Source: Ichthyophonus hoferi
Lineage: Eukaryota > Opisthokonta > Ichthyosporea > Ichthyophonida > Ichthyophonidae
Length of the DNA stretch: 23,675 nucleotides
Reading direction: 5' to 3'
Assembly: GCA_002751075.1 (NCBI GenBank)
Contig: NAOQ01000016.1
Location: 301,627-325,301, forward strand
Both the position numbers and the translations under genes were made by a program. Positions 1 to 12,167 of this stretch are shown here, piece after piece. The notes under the pieces were generated by a model, which was not told the origin of the DNA, ran no database searches, and saw only the letters and a list, made by a program, of their open reading frames with translations. Every line of letters starts with the position of its first letter. Position 1 is the stretch's first letter.

Positions 1-961
1 GGTAGGCTAAAAAATACTTGGTGATCTTGCCTTTATCCATATTTTATAGTTTTCTGTGAAGTTCTTCTTCTATTATTAATGGCACCACAATTTTATCCAA
101 TTATAATTGCATTCCAGTGATTGGGTTTTCACTATGCATAGCACTCCGCGTCACTTTATGCCTGGTTCTCATCATAAATCTCTAAGTACTATTTTTAACG
201 CTAGTACAATGCTCCCTGTCCTGCTTCCTAGTGACACTCATCAAAATACTTTTTAGTTAAGGCGTATGAATACATAAGTGGATTACGAACAACTTATATA
301 AGTATTGTGCTGACCACAAAATAAGAAAACTTGTAAAAAGAATTCTGAAATATCGAAGAATAAAGATTAATTTTTTTCAAAATGAATGTTTATGTAGATT
401 ACGGACAATCTCCAGGCCAGGAAAAAAAAACGGCATGAGATTGACGAGAACCAAATCCTAACTGTATTAGATGTGCATTATGATATAATTTCTCTCTTAA
501 CGCTTTCGAGCAATGCCATTAATTATTGCAACAAAATCAATCGCTAACTACATTTTACAATAATGTTGATCTAGACTTAATCACTTCAATCATTATAAAT
601 TAAATCAAGTGGGTGTTTTCCACTATGATAACTCTATACATGATGTTAATATAAACATGTAAAGGTATATACTTTATAAGATTCTGTAGGAGCTTTGCTG
701 ACTAGTCTGCAGTTTCTCGGGATTTCCATTTTTTTTTCCTAGTCGACACATAGTATATTAAGTAATTAGACAATAATGACAGTATCAGAATCCTATATAT
801 ACTATATAAATCTAATAAAGTATTCTTTTCATCACAAGAATACAGTTATAATTCTTTGGAACAGCCATTCCATTCCAGGTCTGCAGACTAGACAACTGTC
901 TCAAAACGCGTCAATTTTTATCAACATCAACCATTCCAATTCTTTCGCAGGATAACTGGTT
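1..961. other. A+T-rich flank without a recognisable gene
   Basis: No open frame of useful length and no recognised motif lies here on either strand. The sequence is A+T-rich with short homopolymer runs (a T-run near 730, an A-run near 423). It lies 3' of the broken glycosyltransferase on the minus strand, so it would be that gene's former downstream region. Confidence 0.5.
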
Positions 962-2242
962 TCAAGAATCAGCCTCTCCAAAAGATTTGTATGGCAGACC
1001 AGAGCTAAACCCGTCTTTTGTAATCCATTCAGTAATATCTGTTTTCATAAAACACGTCTTGGATTTTGACCTGGTCTACGCTCGACAATTCGGAGTTACT
1101 TCACACAAGCGTTTACAATCAAAATGTGAGCTCGTCATCACTTCTTCAAGGAAAGGCCCAATAATTTCTTGATCATGCCTAATACTATAGGTACCAAAGA
1201 TATCATCTTTTAAGATCGCCTGGTTTCCTACATACTGAAACCCATAAATTTCACCTAAATCGAAGCGTTTGCCGGTGAGAAGTACACGGCGCTCCACCTC
1301 ACGCAGGTTTAAGAGAGTTTGAGGTGCCATCTTATGATTGCTGACTGCAAGCAAGGCCACACGAACTGCTATCCTTCATCCACTTTGGCTCAATGTTAAC
1401 ATGGATTCACGTGATATCTGAGAATAAGTAGCGATTGTTATCAGTTAGTCTAATACCGGCACGCTGCAAGCAAGTTGCAACACCGCGTACATCTTTAGCC
1501 CAACAATCACTAAACTCCAATATGCATTTCTCCACTAGCTTTATCATCTTAATAATGGTTGCACGTGAGAGGATTATACCCGCGCCGCCTTGTCTAAAGT
1601 GCCGGTCAAAACCTTCCACAGTGTCACAACCACTATATATCATTGTATATCCTTGATAGAGTTCCATGCTGCTGTCATAACGGCTTAGCATATAAACAAG
1701 ACTATCGAGAAAAATATATGTATCATCATCAACCATAATCTACCACTCGGTGTCAGGGTAGGCCTTATAAAGCTCTCGGAATCCCGGAAGGTTCTTGTGC
1801 TCATCCCCCTGCCACCGGTCTGTTTCGTGAATAGTATCAGCATCACGCCTACTTCATTTCTTCTTTTCATGCTTTTTCTCATCCATATTAGCTGCCTCCT
1901 TTTACCTCATAATTTCTTTGGCAATGGAAAGTACATTGGTTACATTAATGCCATCAGTTGTATGAAAATCAACATCTGCAGTAAAGATACGGTTGGGTAC
2001 GCGGCCAAACCAAGCCTTTCGTCCTGCAAATAATCCATCGCCAACAACATCAACGTCCGCCTTCATAGCAAATGCTACTTTGTCATTTAAAAAAGATTTC
2101 ATTATTTGTTGGATATCAGGGACCTTAATTACAACCTTTTTCCACTCTATAATAACTGAGGCAAAATCTGCATGTAATGATACCTCTGCTTCAGTTCAAA
2201 TGGAATCGACGCTTTGATACGCTTAGGTGCTAGGGTAGACAT
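962..2242 (-). pseudogene. Broken family 31 (fringe-like) glycosyltransferase
   Basis: The minus strand encodes most of a GT31 glycosyltransferase, an enzyme class that adds a sugar in beta-1,3 linkage in the secretory pathway. From the 5' end one reads the fold start (KAWFGRVPNRIFTADVD, about 2015-1965), a WQGDEHKNLPGF segment, the metal-binding VDDDTYIFLDSL box (about 1733-1698) and the QGGAGIILSRATI loop (about 1600). A Cys-containing tail follows (FDCKRLCEVTPNCRA, then TCFMKTDITEW); spaced cysteines at this place suggest a PAN/apple-like end, which is inference. The copy is dead: in-frame stops lie at 1902-1904, 1854-1856, 1740-1742, 1407-1409 and 1076-1078, and the frame shifts near 1360-1390 and near 2190-2200. 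The final stop is at 962-964. The first ATG considered is at 2240-2242 (MSTLAPKRIKA), but no signal peptide or membrane anchor is visible, so the original 5' end is unsure. Its upstream DNA belongs to the dispersed repeat. Confidence 0.75.
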
Positions 2243-3025
2243 TGCACAATGACATCAATCAGTAAAAGGTGCTATATTACAATTTAGATGATAACTCTTA
2301 TCACTATTTAATGTTAGTAAGCAGTTCTCTGATTTCTGAAAGTGCGAGAGATCTGGCCACTGATTATTGTACTCAAGTGCCAATAGTGAAATGGACCTTA
2401 CAATAAAGATAAAATGATTATAGAATACAGGCCAAGCATCTTGTGATCATTAAGATAAGGTATATAAGAAATGCAAAGCTTTATTTAATAATGGTTGACA
2501 CATCATTACCTGTGTTTATTATTAGTTGTTTCCGTTCCTTTTATCATTTCTGCAACATTCGTTTATCACGTGTGTCAATCATAGCTGTGTTCGTCAATGT
2601 CAATGGGATCTATCGTAAAGATCTTTATTGGATATGTAATATAATTCACAGAGGACCACTGTGACCCACTAGAATTATTTGTTCTTGTCTCGATGATGAT
2701 CTACGTAGTATTACTGTGTTCTCATTTAAATGGCTCCTTAGCTAATTTACTCATTATGTTAAGTGTCGCATTCTACAAACCAATTTACCTAATTAAGAAC
2801 GTTATTCAATCAACTAATATTGGACCAATCATTTCATGATCCGCTCGTTGCCAGAACTTCGGCCGAACTATGTTTTCATTCGGAATTAACGTTCTTTATA
2901 GAACGGTATAAAATAATCACAGTGGTTGAGGCGAGGTTTCTGCTTTTGTTTACACTATAGTCCGCCGCCTGGCAATGCGCCATTGTCGGAATAACGGTTA
3001 AAAATAAAAACAAAGCATGTTTACT
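2188..3025 (-). repeat. Dispersed repeat, copy A
   Basis: This stretch matches 12361-13125 and 14045-15117 in the same orientation. Shared landmarks, read on the plus strand, are the block that reads APKRIKA on the minus strand (2200-2240), a GCGAGAGATCTGG-type block (about 2344), a GACCACTGTGACCCACTAG-type block (about 2653), the hairpin motif starting TATAGTCCGCC (2956-2990) and a trailing TTAAAAATAAAAACAAAG block (about 2998). It overlaps the first codons of the broken glycosyltransferase, so it is either that gene's duplicated 5' region or a mobile element that landed there. Boundaries are by eye. Confidence 0.6.
2956..2990. promoter_or_regulatory. Conserved GC-rich hairpin motif, copy A
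   Basis: The sequence TATAGTCCGCCGCCTGGCA, a short spacer and CATTGTCGGA form an imperfect inverted repeat in otherwise A+T-rich DNA. The same motif recurs at 15049-15082 and, inverted, at 22284-22313. Its function is unknown; a protein-binding site, transcription start region or element end are all possible. Confidence 0.4.
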
Positions 3026-3294
3026 TTATGTATGTTCTGTTTCTCCACTTATTCACTGCCATATACAGATGTTCAATAATACTACATCCCAATCAACCGG
3101 CCCCAAGTCAGCCATGGCCTGTATTGGGTTATATTACACATATGAACAAAACATAACAATAAATCTACCAGACCAACATGGACAACCTTATCTTAGGCAA
3201 CCCTAAGAGATACCATACTGGAAGGAAATGATAATGCTTCCAATTGCACATAACAAAACAACAGCATAGCATATCAACTATCGTCCCATCCCTG

Positions 3295-3550
3295 AAGGAA
3301 GCATTGGTGTACTTCCTATATGACAGTAAGTAAAGCAATAATGCACCAGTCATCACCATCCCACGTGCTGCTGTTTAAGTATCTTTCTTCATACTGAAAG
3401 ATTTTACTTTAATTGACGTATAAAGGAAGCATTAGTTTGCTTTCTATATGACAGTAAGTAATGCAGTAACGGACCAGCCATCACTATTGCACTTGCTGCT
3501 GTTTAAGTATCCTTTTTCATACTAAAAGATTTAGTTTTAATTGACGTATA
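3295..3550. repeat. Two tandem 128-bp units
   Basis: Unit one is 3295-3422 and unit two is 3423-3550. Both start AAGGAAGCATT, share TATATGACAGTAAGTAA and GCTGCTGTTTAAGTATC, and end TTTAATTGACGTATA. By hand alignment they are about 85% identical with no gaps. They lie just beyond the 3' end of the zinc-finger gene and could affect its 3' end formation, but nothing shows that. Confidence 0.85.
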
Positions 3551-3697
3551 AACATATATTAAATCAAAACAAAATACTATTTATCCTATATACATTTAAT
3601 TCTTCGCAATACTCTACACCCAGTGCTACATACTTACTTCTAAAATGATGCGATGCTTGTTTTTCTCTTTTGATAATCTATCAAATAGTGTATAATT

Positions 3698-5129
3698 TCA
3701 CCATGGTCGCCAAACAATCTCATCCCCTTGTACACCAACACGAGCATTCAAGGCATCAGCGCTCAATGCCCTTTGAATATTAGCCATTATCCCTCCCCGG
3801 TTGTATGGATTGTATGCATGAGAATGGGCAGTACGGACATAGGAAGATAGACTATTCATTGAGGTATTGATATTGAAACCGCTCTTACTTGGGTACCCCA
3901 TAAACATAGGAGAATCTACGGCACTTGTGTCAAAGGTTGGGCTAAAAGCCCCGTCAGGGTTAAGCTGAGGAGTGGATCCTATGGGGTCGGCGGGTGTTTG
4001 ATTATTAGAATATTGAATTGATGATAGAGCCTTTTTAGAGAAATCAAATACTGTAGCATTTGTAACTTGGGGAGTAGGGATGCCCGCTTTGTGAATTTCA
4101 CCCGCGTCCAAAAATGGGGGGGTGCTTGAAACCTCCATAGAGTTTACAGCAGATTGCTCGTCACTGAATTCAATCTGTGATTTGTATTCACACGCACGAG
4201 CTAGAAAAGCAAGAGGGTCTTCATTGTCCACAACACTGGATTGTACAATAGGGGATTCGTAGGATTCATTTGATGTAGGTCTCATTCCCCCGTCATGTGA
4301 AGTCGACTTAAACGAAAGTGCTGGACTGTGATTAACAGAAGATTGATAGGATGATGGAAATTTATAAGGGCGAGGCCGTATAGTCTTTGTGGTGCTAAGA
4401 CAATTAGAATGCTCGTGTTGACTCCGCACATAGAACCCTTCGGAGGAAGCACCATCACTGTATACGCTAGATTCGTGGGGTGAATCGGGTGGGGTCATAA
4501 CTGCAGGTCCATTATATCTACGTACAAAGGGTTCCACCTGTTTCTTATGCTCAGTTACCTTGTAGTCTTCATGTGTTTCCGAGTTTTGACAACGACGTAT
4601 ATGTTGTAGCCAGACATGGCGCTGTAAGGGTAAACGAAGGCAAAGGTAAGCAATTGTAGTGTGGGTTGGAGAGAGAAGGAAAGACGCAGTAAAACCTTTT
4701 TGTATATTATAGTTGTATCATCATAGTCTATTACATACAAAAGCTATATATGTTTTCCAAAGAAATTTGTTACTGTTTCATTTACACGACGGTAGACATT
4801 TGTGCATTGCTCGTATATAATAAGCACCTTGGTAAGAAAGTGTTATTTCAATATAAACAAGCTAGGCTGGCAAACAAACTCTCTCCACTCCAAGCCAATG
4901 ATAAACTTGATACAAGTAGCGTCTGGTTAGTATACATTATGAATTATTCAATACAATACACTAGAAACAACCACATGTTCCAATCAATGTGCTTCTTTGT
5001 AAGACCTAGGCAAAAAACTAATAATCCCTCATAGGCTTATTTAAAAAATATACACACCTCGATATTGTTACGCTTTGATGGGTTGGCGTTGCAGCCAGGG
5101 ACAGTGCATATCCACTTAGTGCGACCCAT
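3698..5129 (-). CDS. Single C2H2 zinc-finger protein, two exons
   Basis: Exon 1 is 5129-5058 (24 codons from ATG at 5129) and exon 2 is 4621-3698 with stop TGA at 3698-3700, giving 331 residues. The 436-bp intron starts GTGTGTA and ends CCTTACAG, in phase 0. Joining creates one classical finger, C8-x4-C13-x12-H26-x4-H31 (exon 1 part ICTVPGC, exon 2 part RHVWLQH), so both zinc cysteines come from exon 1 and both histidines from exon 2. The rest is Ser/Pro/Asn-rich and looks disordered, with MTPPDSP at 66-72, a possible proline-directed phosphorylation site, and a tail ending DEIVWRPW. A C2H2 finger suggests a nuclear DNA- or RNA-binding regulator; one finger alone would bind weakly or need a partner. 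No close family was recognised. Exon 2 without exon 1 has no ATG near its start, which supports the spliced model. Confidence 0.8.
4622..5057 (-). other. Intron of the zinc-finger gene
   Basis: This is a phase-0 GT-AG intron with a pyrimidine-rich acceptor (TTTACCCTTACAG). A 94-codon plus-strand frame at 4750-5034 lies inside it but shows no protein-like features and is treated as chance. Confidence 0.75.
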
Positions 5130-5876
5130 TGTGGTATTACTAGGAAGAATCATTCAAAACGGTGCGGAAAAATTAAATAACTAATGGACAAATGTGCAAC
5201 AAGATATATCGAACCTAAAAATTCAAAACCAATTCATTCCAAAATGAATGTCAACATTCTATTTACTTTTCATTCAGGCTTTCCTTGTTTATATGCATAG
5301 AATTGGTGTGTGTAGAATTTAAGAAAGTGTATTGGCGCACTAAAAATAGCATAATGAATCCCGTGGACCAATAACAAGACTGCAAATATATCTTTCAGCC
5401 ACGCATAAGCTCAAAAAGCCAAACACGAACCAATAACTATATTAAAAGCCAATAAGCCTGTGCTGGTTGGCTTAAGATGATAATCGTAAGTGTTACTATT
5501 TGGAAGCAATTGTTCAGCAATTGGTTAGATAGGAATTGTGTCAAACCTATGTTATTCACGTTGTCACGTAGGCTGTATTGTGTAGCGCCCATTTGTTTGC
5601 ATTGCCAGCTTGTTTTATATCAGTTAACTTTTCTTATAATTATATAATTACTAAAAAAAATTAAATAGGATGGCTTTTATAGAGATATGTACTGCGTAGT
5701 ATATAAAGCCCTTGCATTAATCCTCCCGATGGACCGGTTTGAGAGTTATATTAAGCTAAGAATTTCAATATCTTATCTCTTGTTGGCCACTTGGCACCAA
5801 TCGCCTATCTGTGATTTCTATGAGAATTGGAGTCAGGGCACATCAGGCACAGTGTTATGGCTAAGATAGGTTATAA

Positions 5877-5942
5877 TATGTTGTATTTAGTATGATATAG
5901 TAGGATATAGTAGAGTATAATAAGATATAATATGATATACTC
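5877..5942. repeat. TATAATA/TAGTAGGATA-type low-complexity run
   Basis: Imperfect units such as GATATAGTAGGATATAGTAG and AATAAGATATAATATG repeat here. The same kind of unit fills much of intron 1 of the PA28-gamma gene at 16900-17350, so this is a dispersed simple-sequence type in the genome. Confidence 0.6.
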
Positions 5943-8900
5943 ATAGCTTGTCCATTAATGTCTTTTTGGAAGGTAAATTCTGAAGCCCTTTCTAATCTTA
6001 ATTTTTGTGTAATTCACATCAACGTATCACGTTGAGATTTTTTTTGCTAGTTCCCAATTACATTGAGAAACATTACTTTCATAGGTAAAATGAAACCATA
6101 GTTTACTTTTTTAAAAAGGTTAATATATGGGTTATTATTAGTAAGTCTGGCAAATTCCATGGTTTTAGCGCAACTTTACTGTTTATAGTTTAATTGCCCA
6201 TTAGCTTCAATCGGTAAGTAATCGGCTTACCAAAAACTTTATTTAATACTTAATTGACTAAGGCCATATACGGTTGACCCTTCCCAAGTATTCAATCACA
6301 GTTTCGCTAGCTGATGTTAGGTTAGATATACTTCAGTACATCTTGAAAGCAAACCAAGGTTTTAAAATATTCATTACCCATAAAGGTTGAATTATTCCAT
6401 TTTCAACCCAACCATCAACCCTATTAATTTTTGTTATAACTGTAACTCTGACTGATGGACTTTTAGTTGCTTGTTACTTATTAATATATATTATTAGGCA
6501 AGTATTTGATTCATAAAGTAATATCAGTTTTTGTAAGCAAATCAAAATACGCTTCGGCAAAAGCCAGATGCAAATCATACTCCTAACATAATGCTAACAC
6601 AACACAATGCTATAACACAATGGGCTTTTTTAGATAGAAAGCATGTTATCCTTTCCATCCCATAGCGAGCTAGATAATTCTTTAAAACCTTTAAATAGAA
6701 ACCAAAATGTACTATTCAGGAAATGAGGCCATCAGAAATTTGGAGCAAGAGATCTATTGAGCATAGACTGAGCCTTTTCGTCATCACATCAATTCATTAT
6801 TCGGCATTCTCTGATTCACATATGTATCTATACATTAAAATATGGAAAGTAAAGATACATAAGCATTAATATAGGAATATTAAAAAACCGAGACACATCC
6901 ATAAGTCCCATTCAGTGATTAAAATGGACATATTGAAAGCATATCAAGCAGTGTCTGTATGTATATAAATTCATTGATCTAGAAGAGTCTAAAGCAATGC
7001 ATTTTATTGGTGTTTCAAGAAAGCGAATTAGGATGTTTCTATATTCGGTCTTTTTTAAGCCAATAATAGATCTTTTTTCGGACTCTTTGGAAAGCCCTTT
7101 CCTGCCACTCTCCCCCAATGCTATAAGCATACCCTTGATAATCTTAGAGTGTTTTGTTTATATTAAATTATTTTTCAAATGATACAAAACTTCATATGAA
7201 AAATATTAAATAAATGGGGAAACTTGAAAAGGGATTAATCTAGTGCTCTAACATATGTTTCCAAGCCTGTCGGTGCGGAGCTTATGGTGGAAATATCTGC
7301 CAATGATATAGATTTTAAACATTTCATACATTATTAAGCCAATAATTTCACCTTTTACTGTTGCTTTGTTTCATGTAAACAATATAGCCTAACATCATTG
7401 GTAGTGTATCACATTCTGAAAAACGCCATTGATGGATAGGCATTGTCTGTACAAGGTCTTAGTCCATAATAAAGGGATTAAACGTTAAAGTAAGAATATA
7501 TATATATCCTGATGGCCAAACTCTAAATATTTTGTCTATCATTGGTATTAATAAATAACTATTGTTAATTAAAAATTAAGTTAAGTTGACTTATTTTTTA
7601 AGGTTTCTGTCCTACGTAATTAAAATAAAATGAGTATGCTATAGTCTGCACAATCAAGCCAAGTAAATTATTGGTCCTAGATATAAAACATCATCAGGGT
7701 TTAGTCGGAACATACCCAACAACAAAATATTTCACAGTCATATGTAAATAATTGCTTCTGGTAAAGGCATATTGCATTTACACGGACAAATTTGTTTATA
7801 CTATACCCTGTTTTCATTAAAATAAAAGCGCGGTAAATGTCCTAGCTAGTAGTTCCATTAGAAGAGAGACAATGAAGGAAGAATTTAAGCAACAATATAT
7901 ATATAGGAGTTCATACTGCCCAGGGCAGAGCCTGTCAAGGGAGATCGGAAAGCCTAAAATAAGAATTATTCTAGTCTGGTCCATCCTAATTTTTATTGAA
8001 AATTTTAAGCCAATGCACTACACAAATTACACTTGGATTTCTCGGCATTCTGCACTCGTGACTACGCTATGGTGCACTTTTTGAAATATCTGCATCAGTC
8101 TGTTCATAGGACATCTTTTTAATTTTTTGTAGAAAAACAAATAGGTTGAAAATGTGAATTTTAAGAAATTATAATAACACTATGTAGAGACTGTATTGGG
8201 ATTGGACTAGCACTGACTTAAGAAATTAAACTTCACAGAGGAAAGTTATAAAAAGAACATAAATATAACTATTGTGGTAGAATACGGATCAAAGGCACCA
8301 TTTTACAGCTTTTTAGCAACTATGGAAACTTCATAAAACTTTCATCACTTTTCCAATATATGGGTTACGTTCGCATAACCTAAGCCCTTGTTTTAGGTGT
8401 GTACAGCAATCCTCACTTCGATCCTTCTCTCTAAAACCCAGAGATCTAGTCTAGTGAGTACATGCTCAAACTGGATGATTATGTTCAAAACTGACTTGTA
8501 TATGACAGCAGTCATGCTTCATATTAGGGAAAGAGAAAAATAGGTGGCTTTGGTTTATAAGATTGTGTTGCTTTTCTTAAAAAGGCAAATATGCGAGGAT
8601 ACTGAAGTATTAAGTAAACGAACCAGAGTCATCATAGTAGAGACACCTGAATATATGAAATGGATTTTTCTAAATTTCTTATGGGCTTCCGAGAAAGCAA
8701 TCTATTAGGTAATCTCAACCAAAAACATTTTTGAATGTCATTCTTTTCAATGTATATAAAAAAATAATGTATTTTGCTATTCTCCAAGAAACTTAGTGGG
8801 TCATATTAAAACATGTTGATCAAATTCTTAGAATTTCTTTGTGGTTTAGAATAAATCATTGGATCCCCAATGGTAATCGAGATATTTTTTAAAAAAACTT

Positions 8901-11357
8901 CATGTGCCGCAATAAGCCGTGAATGCCTGCTTGGCCAACTTATAGCTGAGTATCCTAGATAAACTCTTACTATATGTAACACCCTAGAGCAGAGTTATAG
9001 GTCATCCAAGGAGTAGATCAATTTAACTCGTTGTACATCTTCTTGGATCGTATAAGGAGAGTATTATGCTTATGCCATTAAAATATTTTATCATACGCAA
9101 GTCAATACCACATATTCATTGATTTGACACATAAATATATTAATATATATTTATTATTATTAAAATGAATCGTGGTTGGCTCTTTTTTAAATCTTCTAAA
9201 AACATCTTGTACAGATGGGTCAAAGACTTTAGGTCTTTTTAATACATATAAACTTAATCGCATGTATTGTTTTCCTCTGAAGCATAGAACAAACAAAGAC
9301 AACATTATATTGCAGAGGCACTCAAATATTACATTGAGAACCCTAGTAAAGCCAAGATACTGGCTATTATATATTATAGACTGTTCAATGATAATATGTA
9401 ATATGGGTAAACAGGAAACACCAAATCGAGTAAGCATGGCAATTGAAACCAAATAGGAGGCTATTTCTTTAGCAGGAAATAAAAAATACGCTCTCTAAGA
9501 CAATGGAAACATTATACTTAATTATAAACAAAAATCCATAGAATATAATTCACCTTTATTGGGAATAAAACTTGCGTTGATGTTGCTGAGTTCTATTTGT
9601 GAATTTTTGTCAGGTGGTCGACAGGCTGAAACTAAGCTTGTTAACTGCTCTTCAATCTCACGTTATCAATATAAAGATATATATTTGCATTTAGTTTCTT
9701 CCTTGGAAATGTTTTATATAGGTAGTGACTGTAATATAATTATGGCTCAGTATATATGGATGGCGATGCTATTGTTACTATCAGAAGAAGCAACATCAAA
9801 CTCAACTGTCTTGAAGTTAGCTTGATTCTGACTCAAATAAATGCTAAAAGAAAAGATGTGTATTTATCGGCAGGTCATTGGCAGACTGCCCCAAATAAAA
9901 GATTTATGCTTAACTTTACTTTTATGTTTTGGTTTAGGTGGTATTAATCAACTTCAATATCATCTATATTTCTTTCAAATTATATTATTTCTATTATGAA
10001 ACATAGCTAATGCCTTTATGAACTTGACAACATCATATTTTGAATGAGATTTGTGATCTATTGTTGAGCCAATGCATGAGTTTTGTAGTTGATCTACATG
10101 TGAATAATACTTTAAGCATGTGGGTGAGATGGCGGTGCAAAATTAGAATAGTCAGTTAGGGCCATTTTATAAATTGATACAAGTTTACCAAAGAAAATAA
10201 TATAATGTTATTATCATTACGTAATTATTGTTTATCTAAATAATATATCTAAATGAATATTTATTATTTAAGCTTGTATATATATCTATATATTAAGTAA
10301 TATTTGAATCGATATTGAAGCATGCTAGATTCCATATTTGTTGTCTATTGGTTTTTATCTCTATGATATTGTCTAATCCCTTCAAATAGTTTGTAGATGA
10401 TTTGATGAAGAGCTACTAAGTATACCCATATAATGAATAAGACTCCTTCAACTACCGTAATGACAGGTACATTCGTTCAACAAATAAAATTATTTGATTC
10501 CTTTTTGGAAAAACGACTTTGGAATATGGCTCTCATTAAAGAGTTGAGTTCATAGTATATATGATTTGGAAGACAAACATTTGCAAATATAACTATTAAA
10601 AATACAGCAAGGCGAGAAGACGAGAGAGTATGATGTTTTTATTCGCTAGTAAATAGCATGAGGATCACGATAGTAATTTATGTTGTGCTTGCTTGGGATT
10701 TCACAAACCACTGAACGATAGGTTAGATGGCACGTGCCCTCCGGGTTTTCCTTTTAGGTGCGCCAAGTTGAAACGACGTGCGCAGCACTGTTGTAGCAAC
10801 GTGATTATACATATTCGAAATTTAATCTGGTTTAGGTCATACCTCTGGTTACTTAAATATCTTCATAAAAGCCATTTAGTCAACAAACCAGAAAACCATC
10901 AAGGTTATTGGTAATAATAGCACTTTACTATTGGGCGTCATTGTGAGAGGAGATGTTACATTCATTTATTGGACTAACACTCTGCTTTACTATTTTTAAA
11001 TGACCTTTGTCGCAGATTGCATAAATCAATTACTCTCTGCGCTAACCTTCAAATTTGGTTTTCATGTTCTATGATCCAAGGTTGTTGAGTTTGCCTTTGA
11101 AAATTTATATATCGATTGAAAACTGATAGCCGTAAAATAAAAATAAAACATTATTGAAGAGCTTTTGATAATAATGCGTATTTACTTGCTTCATTTATCG
11201 AATTTTTAATAGTAGAGAATAATAAAGGTATGTCGACTTGAAATGGGCAGGTAGATATACATGGCGTGCGAGAATGCTTATTGATATATTGATATATATA
11301 TATTTTATGAAAACGAAAAGGTTTACGTAAAGGCATTAAAACTACACGAAGCATGAA

Positions 11358-11383
11358 CTCTCTCTCTCTCTCTTTCTCTCTTT
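11358..11383. repeat. CT microsatellite
   Basis: A run of CT dinucleotides interrupted by two TTT steps, in non-coding DNA. Confidence 0.85.
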
Positions 11384-11712
11384 GGCGATTATTTAAACTA
11401 TGAATGTTATTAATTCCAAAATGTTTTGAGTATATGCATATGCATGTGAATTGAGAAATAACAGCCTGGTTTCAAACAACGAGAACTTTATTAGCTAAAG
11501 ATGGAATTAGAAATGTGATTCCATTAATTATTACATGTAGTCTGGAAAAATAGATAGTTCAATTTATTGGTGATAACATAATACATAAGCATCGACCAAT
11601 TGGTAATTGAAAATTTTTATTTCAGTAGAACTTAAATCCTATGGTAAGATGGAAATTATGCAGAATTAGCTTTGGGCGAAAGAATTATAAATACAAGGCT
11701 CTATAAGATAAT

Positions 11713-11804
11713 AGAGGTTCGGAACAGCTGAGACATATCATTGTTCAGTTGCCAAAGATATCATTATTCGTGTTAAATATAAAAAAGTCATATTCCGAAC
11801 TTCT
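11713..11804. repeat. Short inverted-repeat pair, possible tiny mobile remnant
   Basis: AGAGGTTCGGAAC at 11713-11725 is matched in inverse orientation by ATTCCGAACTTCT at 11792-11804 with two mismatches. The enclosed 92 bp has no coding content. This could be a miniature inverted-repeat element or chance; no target-site duplication was recognised. Confidence 0.25.
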
Positions 11805-12167
11805 GTGTGTCTTTGTAGGTATTCATTTTATGTTTATAGTTTCTAAGAAGGCTGAAGGTTTATGTTGAGACTTATTTTTGATCGGAAAATCGCGAACGCG
11901 TTATTCACCACGATCCCGATTGCATCACGTGAGCTCATGATTCAAAACGTACAATTTCGGAGCACCACGATCAAATAGGTAGGCAAATTAACTTAATAAC
12001 TTTATTATTAATATCGTTATCTGTAGAAATGTAATACAATTAGTGAACTATGATATGGATAATGAATGTAGACCCGAGTCAATCAGATATGGATTATAGC
12101 ATATAGTACATTGTAATCTTTATTATCCAAAGTTAAACACCTAATAGTCGGTATCAGAAACCGTGTC

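Larger units (their letters stand above)
5130..12167. other. Gene-poor A+T-rich region
   Basis: No gene could be supported in these 7 kb. Open frames of 60-116 codons occur (for example 9102-9452 minus, 9172-9456 plus, 9559-9825 plus, 10693-10914 plus), but they overlap on opposite strands or have poor composition, and none matches a family I know. Notable local features are a TATAATA-type run at 5877-5942, a short GC-richer island at about 10728-10800, a CT run at 11358-11383, and a 13-base inverted pair at 11713-11725 and 11792-11804. The 5' end includes the zinc-finger gene's promoter, which could not be defined. Confidence 0.55.

Noticed and set aside
1435-1656. 73-codon plus-strand open frame
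   Set aside because: It is the antisense shadow of the GT31 remnant.
4538-4558. 21-bp GT-AG stretch in exon 2 of the zinc-finger gene
   Set aside because: It is too short to be an intron and the frame is open through it.
9102-9456. Overlapping open frames of 116 (minus) and 94 (plus) codons
   Set aside because: They share the same DNA on opposite strands, and neither shows a recognisable motif or flanking gene signals.
9559-9947. Plus-strand frames of 88 and 63 codons
   Set aside because: Two overlapping frames with no recognised domain; a degraded gene is possible but cannot be supported.
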